This document shows positions 11,837 to 23,250 of a DNA stretch of 64,000 nucleotides, piece by piece. Origin of the DNA: Batillaria attramentaria (lineage: Eukaryota; Mollusca; Gastropoda; Batillariidae); NCBI GenBank assembly GCA_018292915.2, contig JACVVK020000172.1, forward strand, positions 267,501 to 331,500, in the 5' to 3' direction. The position numbers and the translations under genes were made by a program. The notes under the pieces were generated by a model. That model ran no database searches and was not told where the DNA came from. It saw nothing but the letters and a program-made list of their open reading frames with translations. Position 1 is the first letter of the stretch; every line of letters starts with the position of its first letter.

Positions 11837-12513
11837 AGTTCGTACAACACAGGCACACAAGCAAACACGCACGTCCGCACGTACATGCTTTGTGGACTAG
11901 TCAGGGAAACTACATGCACAACAACAACCCCCTCTATCCACACCACTATGACAGACAAAAACAACAACTGGAGAAGTGAACAACAACAATATGGCGGCAC
12001 ACTCTGACACCGTTTTATTTCAAGGACTTTTCTCTGGCAAGCACTGAATACAGTCGCGTAAACCGCTATCACCGTGAACAGAATTTTAATATCTGACGCA
12101 AACACGCTTCGATTTCAAATGCGCCTCGTACTTTTCCCTACGGTAGACGACCTCAGACGTTCCCGTAATGAATTTTCCTGCTAATTCTTTCCCACAAGAC
12201 CTTCTGCTCGAGGTGCACAGTGGGTGTCATGCCGGCCCAGTGTCTGTGCTCGCACCCAGTGTCCGATTGCAACCCCACCATCGTATCAAATTCCCTGGTG
12301 AGACGCGGCGGGATCGTGCAAGCGTGCACCAACTGACGTACCCTTCATAACGTGTGACGTACCCGTATTGTCACCCGGGCTTTTGATGGAAATGCTATAG
12401 GCCAGACAGGGCCATGGAGGATGAGGGTGGTGGTGGTGGTGGTGGTGCTGGTGGGGGGTTGGGGGGGGGGTGGCTGTAGGTGGATATGACATGGTTTGAG
12501 AAAATCCGGTGGA

Positions 12514-12515
<2 letters not shown>
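11834..12515. other. Unassigned DNA with a (GGT)n patch
   Basis: A short GGT repeat and G-run lie at 12427-12470. No supported gene. Confidence 0.35.

Positions 12516-12596
<81 letters not shown>
12516..12596. repeat. (TG)40 microsatellite
   Basis: Uninterrupted TG dinucleotides passing directly into a retroelement-type 3' end at 12597. Confidence 0.98.
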
Positions 12597-12597
<1 letters not shown>

Positions 12598-12645
12598 TGA
12601 CGACGATGATGGTGAAACTTTTATTTGTGTAGTGCTTATCCTGCA
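12597..12645 (-). mobile_element. LINE-type 3' end with hexamer-like tail
   Basis: On the minus strand the order is AAATAAAAGTTTCACC, then CATCATCGTCGTCATCA, then (CA)n. An ATAAA signal followed by a short tandem tail is how CR1/L2-like elements end. No protein part is attached. Confidence 0.4.
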
Positions 12646-12692
12646 AGCAGTCCTCAGTTCGTACACAACTACAACAAAAACAAAGCAACAAA

Positions 12693-12696
<4 letters not shown>

Positions 12697-12755
<59 letters not shown>

Positions 12756-12810
12756 ATGTTGTTGTCAAAATCGTGACCTAAGTTGGGTTTTGTTGTGTGT
12801 TCTACCAGTT
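12697..12810. repeat. (AG)28 plus right arm of the 10064 repeat
   Basis: (AG)n at 12697-12752 is followed by the right arm of the repeat seen at 10159-10218. The matching left arm is about 1.1 kb upstream at 11549-11591. Confidence 0.8.
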
Positions 12811-13233
12811 AATAATGTAATACATAACAGAGGCAAGGGCGTCAAATATTCAGTCCGTTACAGACAGTGACCACAGATTCTGTGTAAGAAAAATGCCCTG
12901 CAAGAGATGACAAAACAAGTGTAATTTTTCCCCGCTTACCGTGGGAAAGTTACGGTTGTTTGGTTTACCCAAGGAACTCAGACACCGTTGTGCACGTACA
13001 TGTATCGGCAGAAATGTCCGTGTCAAAGGTAACGTCTCCTAATGTAAAGTAATGCTCGAAAAAGGAAAATGAAACCGTTTACTTTACGTCCATGCTTTGT
13101 TTGGGGCTATAATTACAGGGTTTTGTTGTGTTTTGTTTTATTATTTCGTTTTGTCCGCCAAACTTGAAAGAAAAGAGAACGAAATGCATTGTTGTACCTG
13201 AAGTTCATGTTGTCCTATACAGTCTACAATTCA
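12811..13233. other. Unassigned DNA, no gene seen
   Basis: Mixed sequence without a supported coding frame or repeat. Confidence 0.35.
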
Positions 13234-13541
13234 GCCCCCCCCCCCCCCCCCCAAAAAAAAAAAAACAACAACAAAAAAACCCCACAAAAAACACACAAAA
13301 ACAAAACAAAAAACCAACAACAGCAAACAAACAAACAAACAAACAAACAAACAAACAAACAAACAAACAAACAAAACAACCCCCCCCAAAAAAAAACCTA
13401 AACAAAACAAAACAAAACAAAACACCCCCCCCCCCCAAAAAAAAAAACAACAACAACAACAACAAACAAACAAAACAAAACAAAACACACACACACACAA
13501 AACAAAGAAACAAAAAAAACAACAACAACAAAAAAACCCAC
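13234..13541. repeat. Low-complexity C-run, A-run and (CAAA)n tract
   Basis: Two C-runs each lead into A-runs followed by CAAA, CAAAA and CAA repeats: C-run, A-run and CAAA block repeat in order. Lys/Asn/Gln-rich or Cys/Phe/Val-rich frames here are artefacts. Confidence 0.9.
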
Positions 13542-13854
13542 ATTCCGTCTGGTGGACAGCACGAGTTTTAGGACAGCACACAGACTACCTCAAATTTGAG
13601 GTAGGTGTTTCGAGCCGAACTGTAGACTGTATAATCTTCAGTAGTTCACGGAGAATGAACACTGGATGCTGATGCTTGATACAGAAGCGGGTGGGGGAGT
13701 GGGCTTTGGGGGCGTTTTGATGCAGAAGCAGTTGAGATAAGGGATGTTGCAGGTAGATACGGCTGATTAAGAGGGGTGGATGGGGTGTTTGTATTGTTCC
13801 CTATTGTTGTAATTTATAATCTTGACTCATACACGGGTCATGGACACCAGAGAC

Positions 13855-13961
13855 TGTGTCTGTGTATGTCTATGTATGTCTATGTCTATGTATGTCTATG
13901 TCTATGTATGTCTGTGTATGTATATGTATGTCTATGTCTATGTATGTCTATGTATGTCTCT
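13855..13961. repeat. Interrupted (TATGTC)n/(TATG)n array
   Basis: TATGTC hexamers mix with TATG tetramers over about 105 bp. Confidence 0.88.
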
Positions 13962-14119
13962 GTGGATGCCTATATTTGGCGCAGAAGTATTGACGTAGAT
14001 AAAAAAAAAAATACATAGAAGGTAAATAATAATTGAACATGGGCGGTGAACACTTATATGCTTGATGCAGAAGCGATTGACTGAGATAGTATACTTTTCT
14101 TTTGACATTGACAATTATA

Positions 14120-14197
14120 GTAATTAAAGTCCCCCTAACTTGTAAGTGTGTTTTGCCTTGGGACAATAATAAATCCACTCGACTTTGACTTTGAAAC
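14120..14197 (+). mobile_element. LINE-type 3' end with (CTTTGA)n tail
   Basis: TTGCCTTGGGACAATAATAAA is followed by TCCACTCGACTTTGACTTTGA, i.e. an AATAAA-type signal then hexamer repeats. This is the only plus-strand example in the window. Confidence 0.45.
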
Positions 14198-15242
14198 ACT
14201 CTACACTCTAGGTACACGTTGATGTTTAAGAGAAGGGGGGGGGGGAGGGGGGATTTGTGACTGGAAACCCTGTGGTTTTAGAAGGTGGGGGGAGCAAGAG
14301 GAGGGAGGGGGGAAGCGGTACGACACAGCTCAGCAAATCTGCACATGCGGTTAGGGAACTAAGAGATTGGGTATCCTCGATGAATAGAATTTTCATGAGC
14401 GCCGTATCGGGTGTCAGGTACCCGGGCTGAACGCATTCTTGCGTTGCGTGGTGCAGGCCAGGGTGGACCTGTTGTCGTAGTTGTTGTTGTCACATGACGT
14501 TCGCTGAACGACGGTTGGTGTTTCTGGATGTGACGGAGCGTGGTAGCGGTGGCGACATCTAGTGTTGTCGCAAGCTCCGTGTGTTGTTATTTGGCGCAAC
14601 AATTGGTTGTTGGCTCAAGGTATTTAGCGAGGGGGTGGCATAATACGGGTACTGGGGGAGAGAGCTTGATCAGGGACAAGACTAACAAACCCCTGCCACA
14701 CCAGCATACAGGGGGGATGAGGATGGAAGTGTCGTGGGCAGTGTTGAAAGGGGTGGACATTTCGAAACAGGACGACAGCGGTTTTCCACAGGAAGTTTGT
14801 AGCTACACAATGCACAGTAATGACAAACAAACAAACAAATAACGACGACAACAAGAACAACAACGGCAACAGTAACATCAACAAGAACAAGAACAAAGAA
14901 ACAGTTTATTTCTGAGTAACTCTCTGCCACTTTGTTAAATCGTTAAACTTTGCAGTGCTGAGAAAAAAAATCCAATATTAATTTTTTACCATTTCTTAAC
15001 ATAGTATTTTTGGTTTGAAGGTAGAAATGTGTTTGTTAATGTTGAAAGTATAGTCTTTATTGTCTCAGACGCTTTAGTTTAATTAGCTGGTTTAAACAAG
15101 TTTATTGCAATACAGTTTGTTCAAAGTAAATAAACAATTTCTGAGCATGAACAAGCTAGGCTTATAATAATGCTCAGGGGTCAACAGAAAAGTGCATTAG
15201 TTTAATTAGTTAATGAGAATTACAAAAATACACCGTCACAAA
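14198..15242. other. Unassigned DNA with G-rich patches
   Basis: G-rich runs lie near 14235-14320 and an AAC/ACA-rich stretch near 14822-14895. The remainder is AT-rich. No gene was recognised. Confidence 0.35.
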
Positions 15243-15336
15243 CCCAGGATAGCTCAGTTGCTATCGCTATGAAAGCGGCATGGGTTCGGATCCTGACTTG
15301 GTTAACAAAAAAAAAAAAAAAGAAAAAAAAAAAAAG
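15243..15336 (+). mobile_element. Minimal tRNA-like SINE (tRNA head plus A tail)
   Basis: Box A matches the consensus exactly (TAGCTCAGTTG) and box B is GGTTCGGATCC, one change from consensus, at tRNA-like spacing. The last helix pairs poorly with the 5' end, so this is probably not a working tRNA gene. It is followed almost at once by an A-rich tail of about 28 bp. Confidence 0.6.
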
Positions 15337-16149
15337 AAGCAAATGCGCAGTACGTGTTTTTGTTGTTCTTTTTTTCATCCTCCTCTATCGGTCTATGTGG
15401 ACACAAGATGCCAAGACAATGTCAGTTTTATTTCTGTGACCCACTGAGTGTGAGATAAACAAACTCAAACCGCAAAATACCCCCCCCCACCCCCTCCACT
15501 CCGTCATAGTTTGAAATGTGTCCGTTTCAAAATCCACTACGACAGATGCGAGGCCCTGTATGGAGGTAAAGGGGTGGGGTGCATGTCACCATCCCCAGAC
15601 ACTGACGGTATCGGCTGAAGTTTCAATGATGCTATCAGCTGACAATGTTAGCAAGCAGCTGATAAAATATTCCATACAGGACTCGCTGTAACATTTCAGT
15701 GCTTGCGTTTTGTTGATTCAGTGTGACGCGCTGTCTTGGCCATTAGATGCATGGTTTGTACGACCAATACTGATGATAACGAAATGAAACATGACTCTGA
15801 TAATCATGACGAAATTGACCCATTTGAAGTTAGGGACTGAACGCTTGACTGACCTTGATTTGTGCATCGGCATTTAGACCCGTTGGGCTAGAGGTGATAA
15901 TTATTGTTCAATCCGTTTTCTCGTGACTGAAAATATACTGAAAGTGGATTAAATTACGCAGTTAAATATTCCGTGGGATGTGAATATTTGAAGCTTTGTC
16001 AAGACGGTTGCCAGATTCACAGTCCGTTAGATTTGCTGAAAACACTCCATTTTCCATGTCCAAGACAAATTCAGTCCAGAATCCAGAAATTTTGCGGAAG
16101 TTTTGTTGTTGTTATTTTTCAGTCGAGTATTGTTTTGACGACGCTTGAT
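15337..16149. other. Unassigned DNA, no gene seen
   Basis: Mixed sequence with a C-run near 15480. No supported gene or RNA. Confidence 0.35.
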
Positions 16150-16172
16150 ATTTCCCATATGTAACGTAAAGC

Positions 16173-16218
<46 letters not shown>
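16150..16218 (+). repeat. Family D tail with (CTAA)11
   Basis: ATATGTAACGTAAAGCACTAA leads into an uninterrupted (CTAA)n. The AACGTAAAGCACTAAC junction is close to the family D junction GGCGTAAAGCCAC on the minus strand at 56930. Confidence 0.6.
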
Positions 16219-16238
<20 letters not shown>

Positions 16239-16317
16239 CACCATATGTAAACTTTGTAATTAGGCATTTTCTTAAAACATTAAAAGTGCGCCTGTTTTAG
16301 AAAGTCATATCCGTGAT

Positions 16318-16370
16318 TCAGTCTTTGTTGCTTGCGCGGCTTTAAGCCGTAGAAACTCACTCACTCACGT
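16318..16370 (+). repeat. Family D tail with (ACTC)n
   Basis: TTGCTTGCGCGGCTTTAAGC is followed by CGTAGAAACTCACTCACTC. It matches 37590-37655. Confidence 0.65.
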
Positions 16371-16399
16371 TTGGAAAGTTCATTTCGAAAAAAAATAAA

Positions 16400-16569
16400 G
16401 TCCTCTCTCTCTCTCTCTCTCTCCCGCTTTTTCTTCCTTTTCTTTGAATCTTTTAAGTTTTTATTTATTGTTTCGTATAAAAAAAAACAAGATTGAAAAC
16501 AAGCATAAAACAAGTCGTTTATATTCATTGTAACCCCCCTACCCCCCCCCCCTCTCTCTCTCTCTCTCT
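16400..16569. repeat. Two (TC)n tracts with AT-rich spacer
   Basis: TC dinucleotides at about 16402-16425 and 16550-16569, the second after a C-run. Confidence 0.9.
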
Positions 16570-16753
16570 GACCGTTGTATGTGTTCTCACGGTGTAGGAA
16601 TGTAGGGGACAGTGTTGGCACTAAGTAAGAGTGTGAGTCTGTCCCCTCCTGTACCTGGTAGCGAGGACCAGGCGGTTGGCAGGGAGCTGGAGGCGCTGTG
16701 CTGTCGAAATCAGACGCGCGGAGGATACTCAAGATGGCGGAGTTTGAAACGCC

Positions 16754-17001
16754 CAGCCCACAAAATTTAAAAAAAAAATGTAATTCTGAAATTTCGAAAC
16801 TTAAATTGCTAAGCTGGCCCTTCGCACCACACGATTGTTATGTGTTCATGTCCGGTGTCTGAGAGAATATTTGATTCGCGTGAGCGTGCGTGTTGGGTTT
16901 ACCTCGCGGCGCTTTGAGCCAAATGTTTGAGATGAGCGCCCATATTAATGCTATTATTATTATTATTATCATCATCATCATCGTTATTATTATCATTATT
17001 C
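16754..17001 (+). mobile_element. SINE-C copy 1, 5'-truncated
   Basis: It starts at CAGCCCACAAAATTTAAA and contains AAGCTGGCCCTTCGCACCAC, GTGAGCGTGCGTGTTGGGTT and CGGCGCTTTGAGCC, ending in (ATT)n and (ATC)n. The tRNA-like head present in copies 2 and 3 is missing. It faces copy 2 tail to tail. Confidence 0.85.
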
Positions 17002-17245
17002 TTCTTCTACATACATTCAGTTGTGGGTTTGTTCAGGAAAGGACATGTGAAAGATGAGCATGCATTAAAATTACCTTGCTTGTAAAAGTCGTTTTTCTGG
17101 TTGATAAACAGCCACGTTCGTCGACACACCGCCAAACCGAAATTCTAGGAGTGTTTCCAGTGCTACTCATATTTGAAAATGGAAAGCCCAGCGCTACTGA
17201 CTACTGGATTTCGGTTTGTCTGCGCAAAAGACACGGCCTGTATAA

Positions 17246-17646
17246 TCATCATCATCATCATCATCATCATCATTGCATTAATAATTAATATATCCAATTT
17301 ATCCCAAATATTTGGCTCAAAGCGCCACGTGCTAAACCCAACACGCACGCTCACATGAATCACATGCATCCTCTCACGTGGTGCGAAGGGTCAGCTCAGC
17401 TATTTAAGTTTCGAAATTATAGAATTGCACGAAATTATAAAATTGCATTGATTTTTTAATTTTATGGGCTGACCATTTCTAAAGGGGGGGGGGGGGGGAG
17501 CCTGAGTACCCCGAGAAAACCCGCAACGGTCTGCCCGTATGAACGGTGCCACATACGAGAAAGAGAAATTCTTCGCCCCGAGTAGGACTCGAACCTGACC
17601 TCTCGCATTGGTGACAAAATCTTAACCACTAGACCACCGACCGCCC
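17246..17646 (-). mobile_element. SINE-C copy 2, full length
   Basis: The right end is a tRNA-like head; on the minus strand it gives GGTCGGTGGTC, box A in TGGTC.AGTGG spacing, and box B GGTTCGAGTCC. The middle carries the CTCGGGGTACTCAGGC block (a C-run lies here) and the left end is a (GAT)n/(ATC)n tail. Length is about 400 bp. Interpretation as a tRNA-Ser/Leu-type head is tentative. Confidence 0.88.
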
Positions 17647-18186
17647 TTGAAAACGACTTAAAACGCTACCACGATCAGAAACTTGTGCGCATGCGTATAT
17701 CAGACACGTGGCTATACCTGAGAACAGACGTCGTCAAACGTTTTGAATTGTAGTACCACCGGGAAAATCTCCCGCCAGTTTGATTAGCCCCCGTGCAGAC
17801 GGTCCCAGCCCGTATCGGAACCTAGACCTCATCTGTCACAAGTGTAGCTGTGCCAGAGAAAAGACCCCAACACACGTTGTAAGCTCGTGCACAATCAAAA
17901 GCGCGTATATTTATTTGTGATGCGTGATATTCAAGTCTGGGTCATTTGGTTCTGGTGAAGCACGATGGAAATTCCGAAATTCAGACCGCTACTTGAGACT
18001 CTGGGCGATCTGGCGTCGGAAGACTTTGCAGTGTGTGATCAGTTATAACCTGTAGAGTAATCAATTTTGCAGTAGTTTTTTTTTGTCTGTTTGGTTTTTT
18101 TTTGGGGGGGAGGGGGAGAGGGTGTTGTTGTTGGTTGTTTCTCATGCGTGGTACGCATTGCATGATGCTTCAGCGGTTTGCTCTTT

Positions 18187-18187
<1 letters not shown>
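17647..18187. other. Unassigned DNA, no gene seen
   Basis: Mixed sequence; T- and G-runs near 18075-18120. No supported gene. Confidence 0.35.

Positions 18188-18247
<60 letters not shown>
18188..18247. repeat. (TG)30 microsatellite
   Basis: Uninterrupted TG dinucleotides. Confidence 0.98.
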
Positions 18248-18248
<1 letters not shown>

Positions 18249-19077
18249 CGTTTAAATGACGCAATGTATCTCTCTCATCTTCGAAAATCATAAGGCGTAA
18301 GGCGGCCATGAAGGGAAGTGTAATGATTTCCTAAACAACAACAATATCAAGAAACACCCTCTCCCCCAATTAAAAACAAACAAACAAACAAAGAAAGACA
18401 ACTTTAAAAAACCCACATTCCAGCAGCAACACAACACAACAAACAAACACAACAACAATAACAACAACAACAAACCCAAAAGACCCAAACCTCGCGGTGT
18501 TGTTTTGTGGTTTTCCGATGAAAGAACTAAACAGATCGCTGTTACTTTCCTCTGTATGCTTTCCATGTTATTTTTCTGCCCGCGTTTTTCTGCTTATCTT
18601 TTTATCTTCACGATATTTTGAAGACGGGGTGCAGATGCCACACAGCAGGCGTTCCTGGCCACGGGAAAGTCTTAGAAACGAGGGCTGCCAAGCGTTCAGT
18701 TTTGCATCATTAAACGTTTTCGCATGCAATGAATATAGAAACATTGAAACGACACTGTTGGTTAATGTCAGTGTTACGTTACAGCAAGCACACAACGAGC
18801 ATTGCAGACACCTGGTCTCTCCAAAGGATTAAACGAGGATTCGAACCTTGAATGGTAACGTGAGCACCCAAACAAGACCAGACGCTTAAAGTGTCTGTAT
18901 CCGTAACGCCGCTGAGAGGGAAAACTGTCACTTTGGAAGTTCTGAGGTTGTTTGCCAGATACTACGATGTTTCCTTTGGCCATTGCGACCAGCTTGACGG
19001 CGCTGATTGGTGTCTATTTTTAGAAGCTGTGTCGAGCCCCAGTCTGTTCAGGAATCGACCTGAGACTCAAAGAGAGT
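18248..19077. other. Unassigned DNA with CAA/CAAA patches
   Basis: CAAA- and CAA-rich patches at about 18375-18475. The frame at 18497-18832 (111 codons) has no recognisable domain and is overlapped by frames on the other strand; I do not call it a gene. Confidence 0.35.
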
Positions 19078-19443
19078 GGGGCGGTCGGTGGTCGAGTGGT
19101 TAAGAGACTTGTCACCAATACCAGAGGTCAGAGGTTCATTCGGGCTGATCGTCGGGGGTTCTCTCCGGGTACTCCGGTTTTCTCCCCCTCTGCTTTGGAA
19201 ATGCTTAGCACACCAAATTTTGAAAAATAAATGCAATTCTAAATTCCGAAATTTAAATAGCTGAGCTGGCCCTTCGCAACATGTGATTGTAATGTGTTTA
19301 CGTCCAGTGTGTGAGAGAATGCGTGTGATTCACGTGAGCGTGCGCGTTGGGTTCAGTTCGCGGCGCCTCGAGCCGATTCATGAAACTGGGTAAAATGCCC
19401 ATACAATACTCAATTATTATAATTATTATTATTATTATTATCA
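19078..19443 (+). mobile_element. SINE-C copy 3, full length
   Basis: Head GGTCGGTGGTCGAGTGGTTA with box A TGGTCGAGTGG and box B GGTTCATTC, then CTCTCCGGGTACTCCGG, GAGCTGGCCCTTCGCAAC, GTGAGCGTGCGCGTTGGGTT and a final (ATT)n. It is the clearest plus-strand copy, about 366 bp. No TSD was found. Confidence 0.9.
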
Positions 19444-19714
19444 TTTATCTAATATTAGAAACCACAAAGTCACGAAAACGGTCGCAATGGCTAAATGAAA
19501 CATCCTTCTACATGTACCTGGTAAACAGCCTCAGAGCTTCGATCGAAAGTGGCAGTTTTTGCATCTCAGAACGCTAAAGGCGAAACGAAAAGCGAGACGT
19601 CCGCCATAGTGTTGCTGTCACTCATTGCCTAGGACAGCCTCTGGCCGTTTTACTTCAAGTTTGCGCAGTCAGCAGACGTCGGTGTACTTGTATTGCATTC
19701 ACCTTTAATCATCA

Positions 19715-20033
19715 TGGAACGGGCTAAGTCCATCTTTGCTAAGCCAACTTATGGTTTGGCCTGTGAGTGCGCTTGAACGCTCGAAATTATCTGTCTTGAT
19801 GATTAGTACAGCTCTTAATGCGATACCGTGTTGTTTACACTTTGCGCGAGCAGTCGAACATTCAAATTCTACGACTGTTGTGACACTGCTGGAGCGCTCA
19901 GTGTGGTCGCCGCGTCATCGAGTACGCTTATGCGGGCTCAGTGCCCGCATTACAGACGCTGTCACTATGCCGATGTCTAAGTCGTGTGATGATAGATACC
20001 ACTAAAACAACTCAAAACGATCGGTGAACATAA
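19715..20033 (+). repeat. Dispersed repeat family F, copy 2
   Basis: It matches the minus-strand copy at 3912-4195 from TCCATCTTTGCTAAG onward and the copy at 63538. A frame from 19736 stays open through the whole repeat (90 codons) and shares ISTALNAI, FARAVEHSNSTTVVTL and SVWSPRH with copy 1. No known domain is recognised. Confidence 0.75.
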
Positions 20034-20568
20034 ACATGGGAGCATTAGTATCTTGAAGATAATGAAGATAAACTATTTGGAGCGTGCATGCCGACACATA
20101 AGCACAACTGCTCCAAAAGAACAGTTTTGTCCCGAGAAGTCTCGTCATCCTAGTTTTGACCCATTTTAAGTTCTGCCTGTAAAAGTTTTTAACTACAGTT
20201 CTGTCGGTCCTCGCTGCACCACGCCGGTCCTGATCCCCTCCTTCCTAGCGAAGACGACGTGTATTTTTCTTGGCAGCATGCCATTGCTCCACCCGGTCCC
20301 AAACCCTACCCGTATTTCCACCCCTTCCACCCTACCCTATCCCACCCTACCCTACCCCGCCGTCCCCTCCTTCCACCACCCGCTGCGCCCGCACAAAAGT
20401 AATCGGCCCGAACCTGGGCAGGTGAGAAGGGGGAGGGTGGGGGGAGAGGGTCAGAGGTCAGCGTAGCCACCGATCTTCATCACTTGGCTAATGTCACCTG
20501 GTGACATTAATTACTACCGTCCTCCGCGCTGCCATTGTCCTCACCCTCAATGCGCCCACCCGTCCGTG

Positions 20569-20569
<1 letters not shown>
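20034..20569. other. Unassigned DNA with a (CCCTA)n-like patch
   Basis: CCCTAC/CCCTAT words at 20300-20360 form a short, imperfect pentamer patch. No supported gene. Confidence 0.35.
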
Positions 20570-20604
<35 letters not shown>

Positions 20605-20605
20605 G
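20570..20605. repeat. (GA)n with G-run
   Basis: GA dinucleotides to about 20594 followed by a G-run. Confidence 0.93.
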
Positions 20606-20679
20606 TGCACAGGGAGAGGGGGGAGAGGTGACGGGTAGAACCGAAAGACGTGCCACAACTAACTTCACCCTTCCGTCGC

Positions 20680-21000
20680 AAGTCCCTACAAGCCAGAGCT
20701 AAATGGCTGAACACCCAACAGGAAAACTTGTCTTTAGGACCAAATAGCGCGGGTTCTGGCGCTTGAGTAAGACTTGCACAGTCTGCCCCAACCTTCCAAA
20801 CACGTCCCTACAAATTCAGGTTAAAGATCTGTACGAAGCATGGCCTTACAAGCTAGGCTAAATAATTGCAGGACACCGACAGGAAAACTAGGTGTTTAGA
20901 ACTAATCGGGTTCTAGCGCTTAAATGCGACTTGCATAGGGTGCCCCGGCCTTCGAAATACGTTTCTCAAAGTCAAAGCCAGACCAAAGTTCTATTCCAAG
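20680..21000. repeat. Diverged tandem duplication, about 161 bp
   Basis: ACAGGAAAAC occurs at 20718 and 20879, and the surrounding order (CTACAAGC/TTACAAGC, GGGTTCT.GCGCTT, GACTTGCA, TGCCCC, CCTTC.AAA.ACGT) is repeated with many substitutions. Confidence 0.6.
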
Positions 21001-21235
21001 CATGACAGCTCAAAAGGTGAACCAGACGGCTCGATGTGCGTGCATCGGAAGGCAAGTTTGTCACACACAGTAAGAGCAACCACTGCCACCTTGAACACTG
21101 TACACTTGTAGTATACGAAACCCATTAACAGCTGCTGTATTCAGTTGGAGTGTCAATGTTGCCAGCTCAAAAACTGTTGTGTCTAGGGAAGGGAGAGAAA
21201 GGGAGTTCTATTTCACCCCCCCCCCCCGACCCCTA

Positions 21236-21269
<34 letters not shown>

Positions 21270-22313
21270 ACACACACACCCTAAAAGCTAACCGTGCTGG
21301 AGAGCTCTGCATACGAACATACTGTGACAAAAACCGTTTTGTCAGCAAAAACCGACCACACCATCGCGTCACTAAACTTTCACTAGGATTATTTTCCTTT
21401 CCGGAACTTTTCAGGCAAACGTGTACCTACGTTTGTTTGTACTCTGTTCCAAGCAAGACAAGGTAGAACTGTGTGTATATGTGCTGCTAATATAAATTCT
21501 TTCAGGCGTGAAACATCTAAGGATCTTGCAACTACTTTGACGTTCTGAGGTATAGGAGAGTTTTACTGGTGCAGGTCTACAAACTGCAGCCAAGATTTCT
21601 TTGAATGGATGAAGTGCAGAAGTGTGAGCAGCAGCGAAGACAAAGGTGAAGGCAATGTGTGTTTCAGGAGGAGGGTGGAGGGTGGAGGTTGAGGGTAATG
21701 AATCTGAGTGTGGAGTGGAGGGACTGGGAGACGGAGGGTGGGAATTGGCAGTCTGGCGATGGTGAACGTAATTTTCGGCTACAGCATCGCCATGAGTGCC
21801 ACCTGTCTCTTTCGCCACGCCCCTCCACCCCCCATCCCCCGGGTGATGCACCCAAGCCTTCCCCCGGGGCCGAAGGTACCCTTGAACTAACCAACATCCT
21901 GGAGAGGTCGCTTAACTACCTGTTCCCACCCCTTTGTCTCAGTCCGCTGCTGTACGGGTGGTGGAAACTGATGTGCTAAAACAAGAGCAGGCGGTCATGT
22001 AGGCAGATTTTGGTGAACTTAACGCCAACAAAGCGTCCTTGTTTCATTATCAGTGTGGTTTTGATTACTTGCAGGAATTTCGATGTTGTCAAACAGTTAC
22101 TTGATGACGATTCTCTACTTTATCAAGCAACAGCCGATCACATAACGCGACCACAATTGTGTGCCTGACGTCAGTATTGTCAGTGTGCCGTTGGCTAAGT
22201 ACGGGAATGTCAACATTGTCAAACATTTAGCCGATGAAGATTAGCCACAGTTGTGTTTATGTCTGTAAGAAACCAGGTCAGGCGTTGTAGTGTCAACTGT
22301 TGTTGACACACGC
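21001..22313. other. Unassigned DNA with one (CA)n
   Basis: An imperfect (CA)n lies at 21237-21279 after a C-run. Overlapping open frames at 21411-21979 on both strands are low-complexity Pro/Ser-rich and not supported as genes. Confidence 0.4.
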
Positions 22314-22542
22314 ACTGACACACACACACACACACACACGCACTGACACACACACACAGAGACACACACACGCACTGACACTCACACACACGCACTGACA
22401 CACACACACACACACACACACACTCATACACACGCACTGACACACACACACAGACACACACACACACACACACACTGACACTCACACACACACACTGACA
22501 CTCACACACACACACACACACTGACACTCACACACACGCACT

Positions 22543-22575
<33 letters not shown>

Positions 22576-22640
22576 ATACACACGCACTGACACACACACA
22601 CAGACACACACACACACACTGACACTCACACACACGCACT

Positions 22641-22679
<39 letters not shown>

Positions 22680-23250
22680 TGACACTCATACACACGCACT
22701 GACACACACACAGACACACACACACACTGACACTCACACACACGCACTGACACACACACACACACACACACTGACACTCACACACACGCACTGACACACA
22801 CACACACACACACACTGACACTCATACACACGCACTGACACACACTGACACGCACACACACTGACACGTACTGACACACACACACACACTGACACACACA
22901 CACACACTGACACACACACACACACGCACACACAGACACACACACACACACACAGACACACGCACTGACACTCATACACACGCACTGACACACTGACACG
23001 CACACACACTGACACGTACTGACACACACACACACACTGACACACACACACACACTGACACACACACACGCGCACACACACACTGGCACACACACACTGA
23101 CACACACACAAGCGCACACACACACTGGCACACACCGGCACTGACACACACACACACACTGACACACACACACGCGCACACACACACACTGGCACACACA
23201 CACTGACACACACACACGCACTGACACATACTGACACGTACACACTGATA
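22314..23250. repeat. CA-derived minisatellite, about 0.94 kb
   Basis: Variable (CA)n blocks are punctuated by CACTGACAC, CACGCACTGACAC, CACTCATACACACG and, toward the right, CACTGGCACAC. The same combinations recur in higher-order runs with no fixed period. The long Cys-Val frames on the minus strand (up to 181 codons) are artefacts. Confidence 0.95.

Noticed and set aside
15243..15303. Functional tRNA gene
   Set aside because: Boxes A and B are good but the final stem pairs badly and an A-rich tail follows, which fits a tRNA-derived SINE or tRNA retropseudogene.
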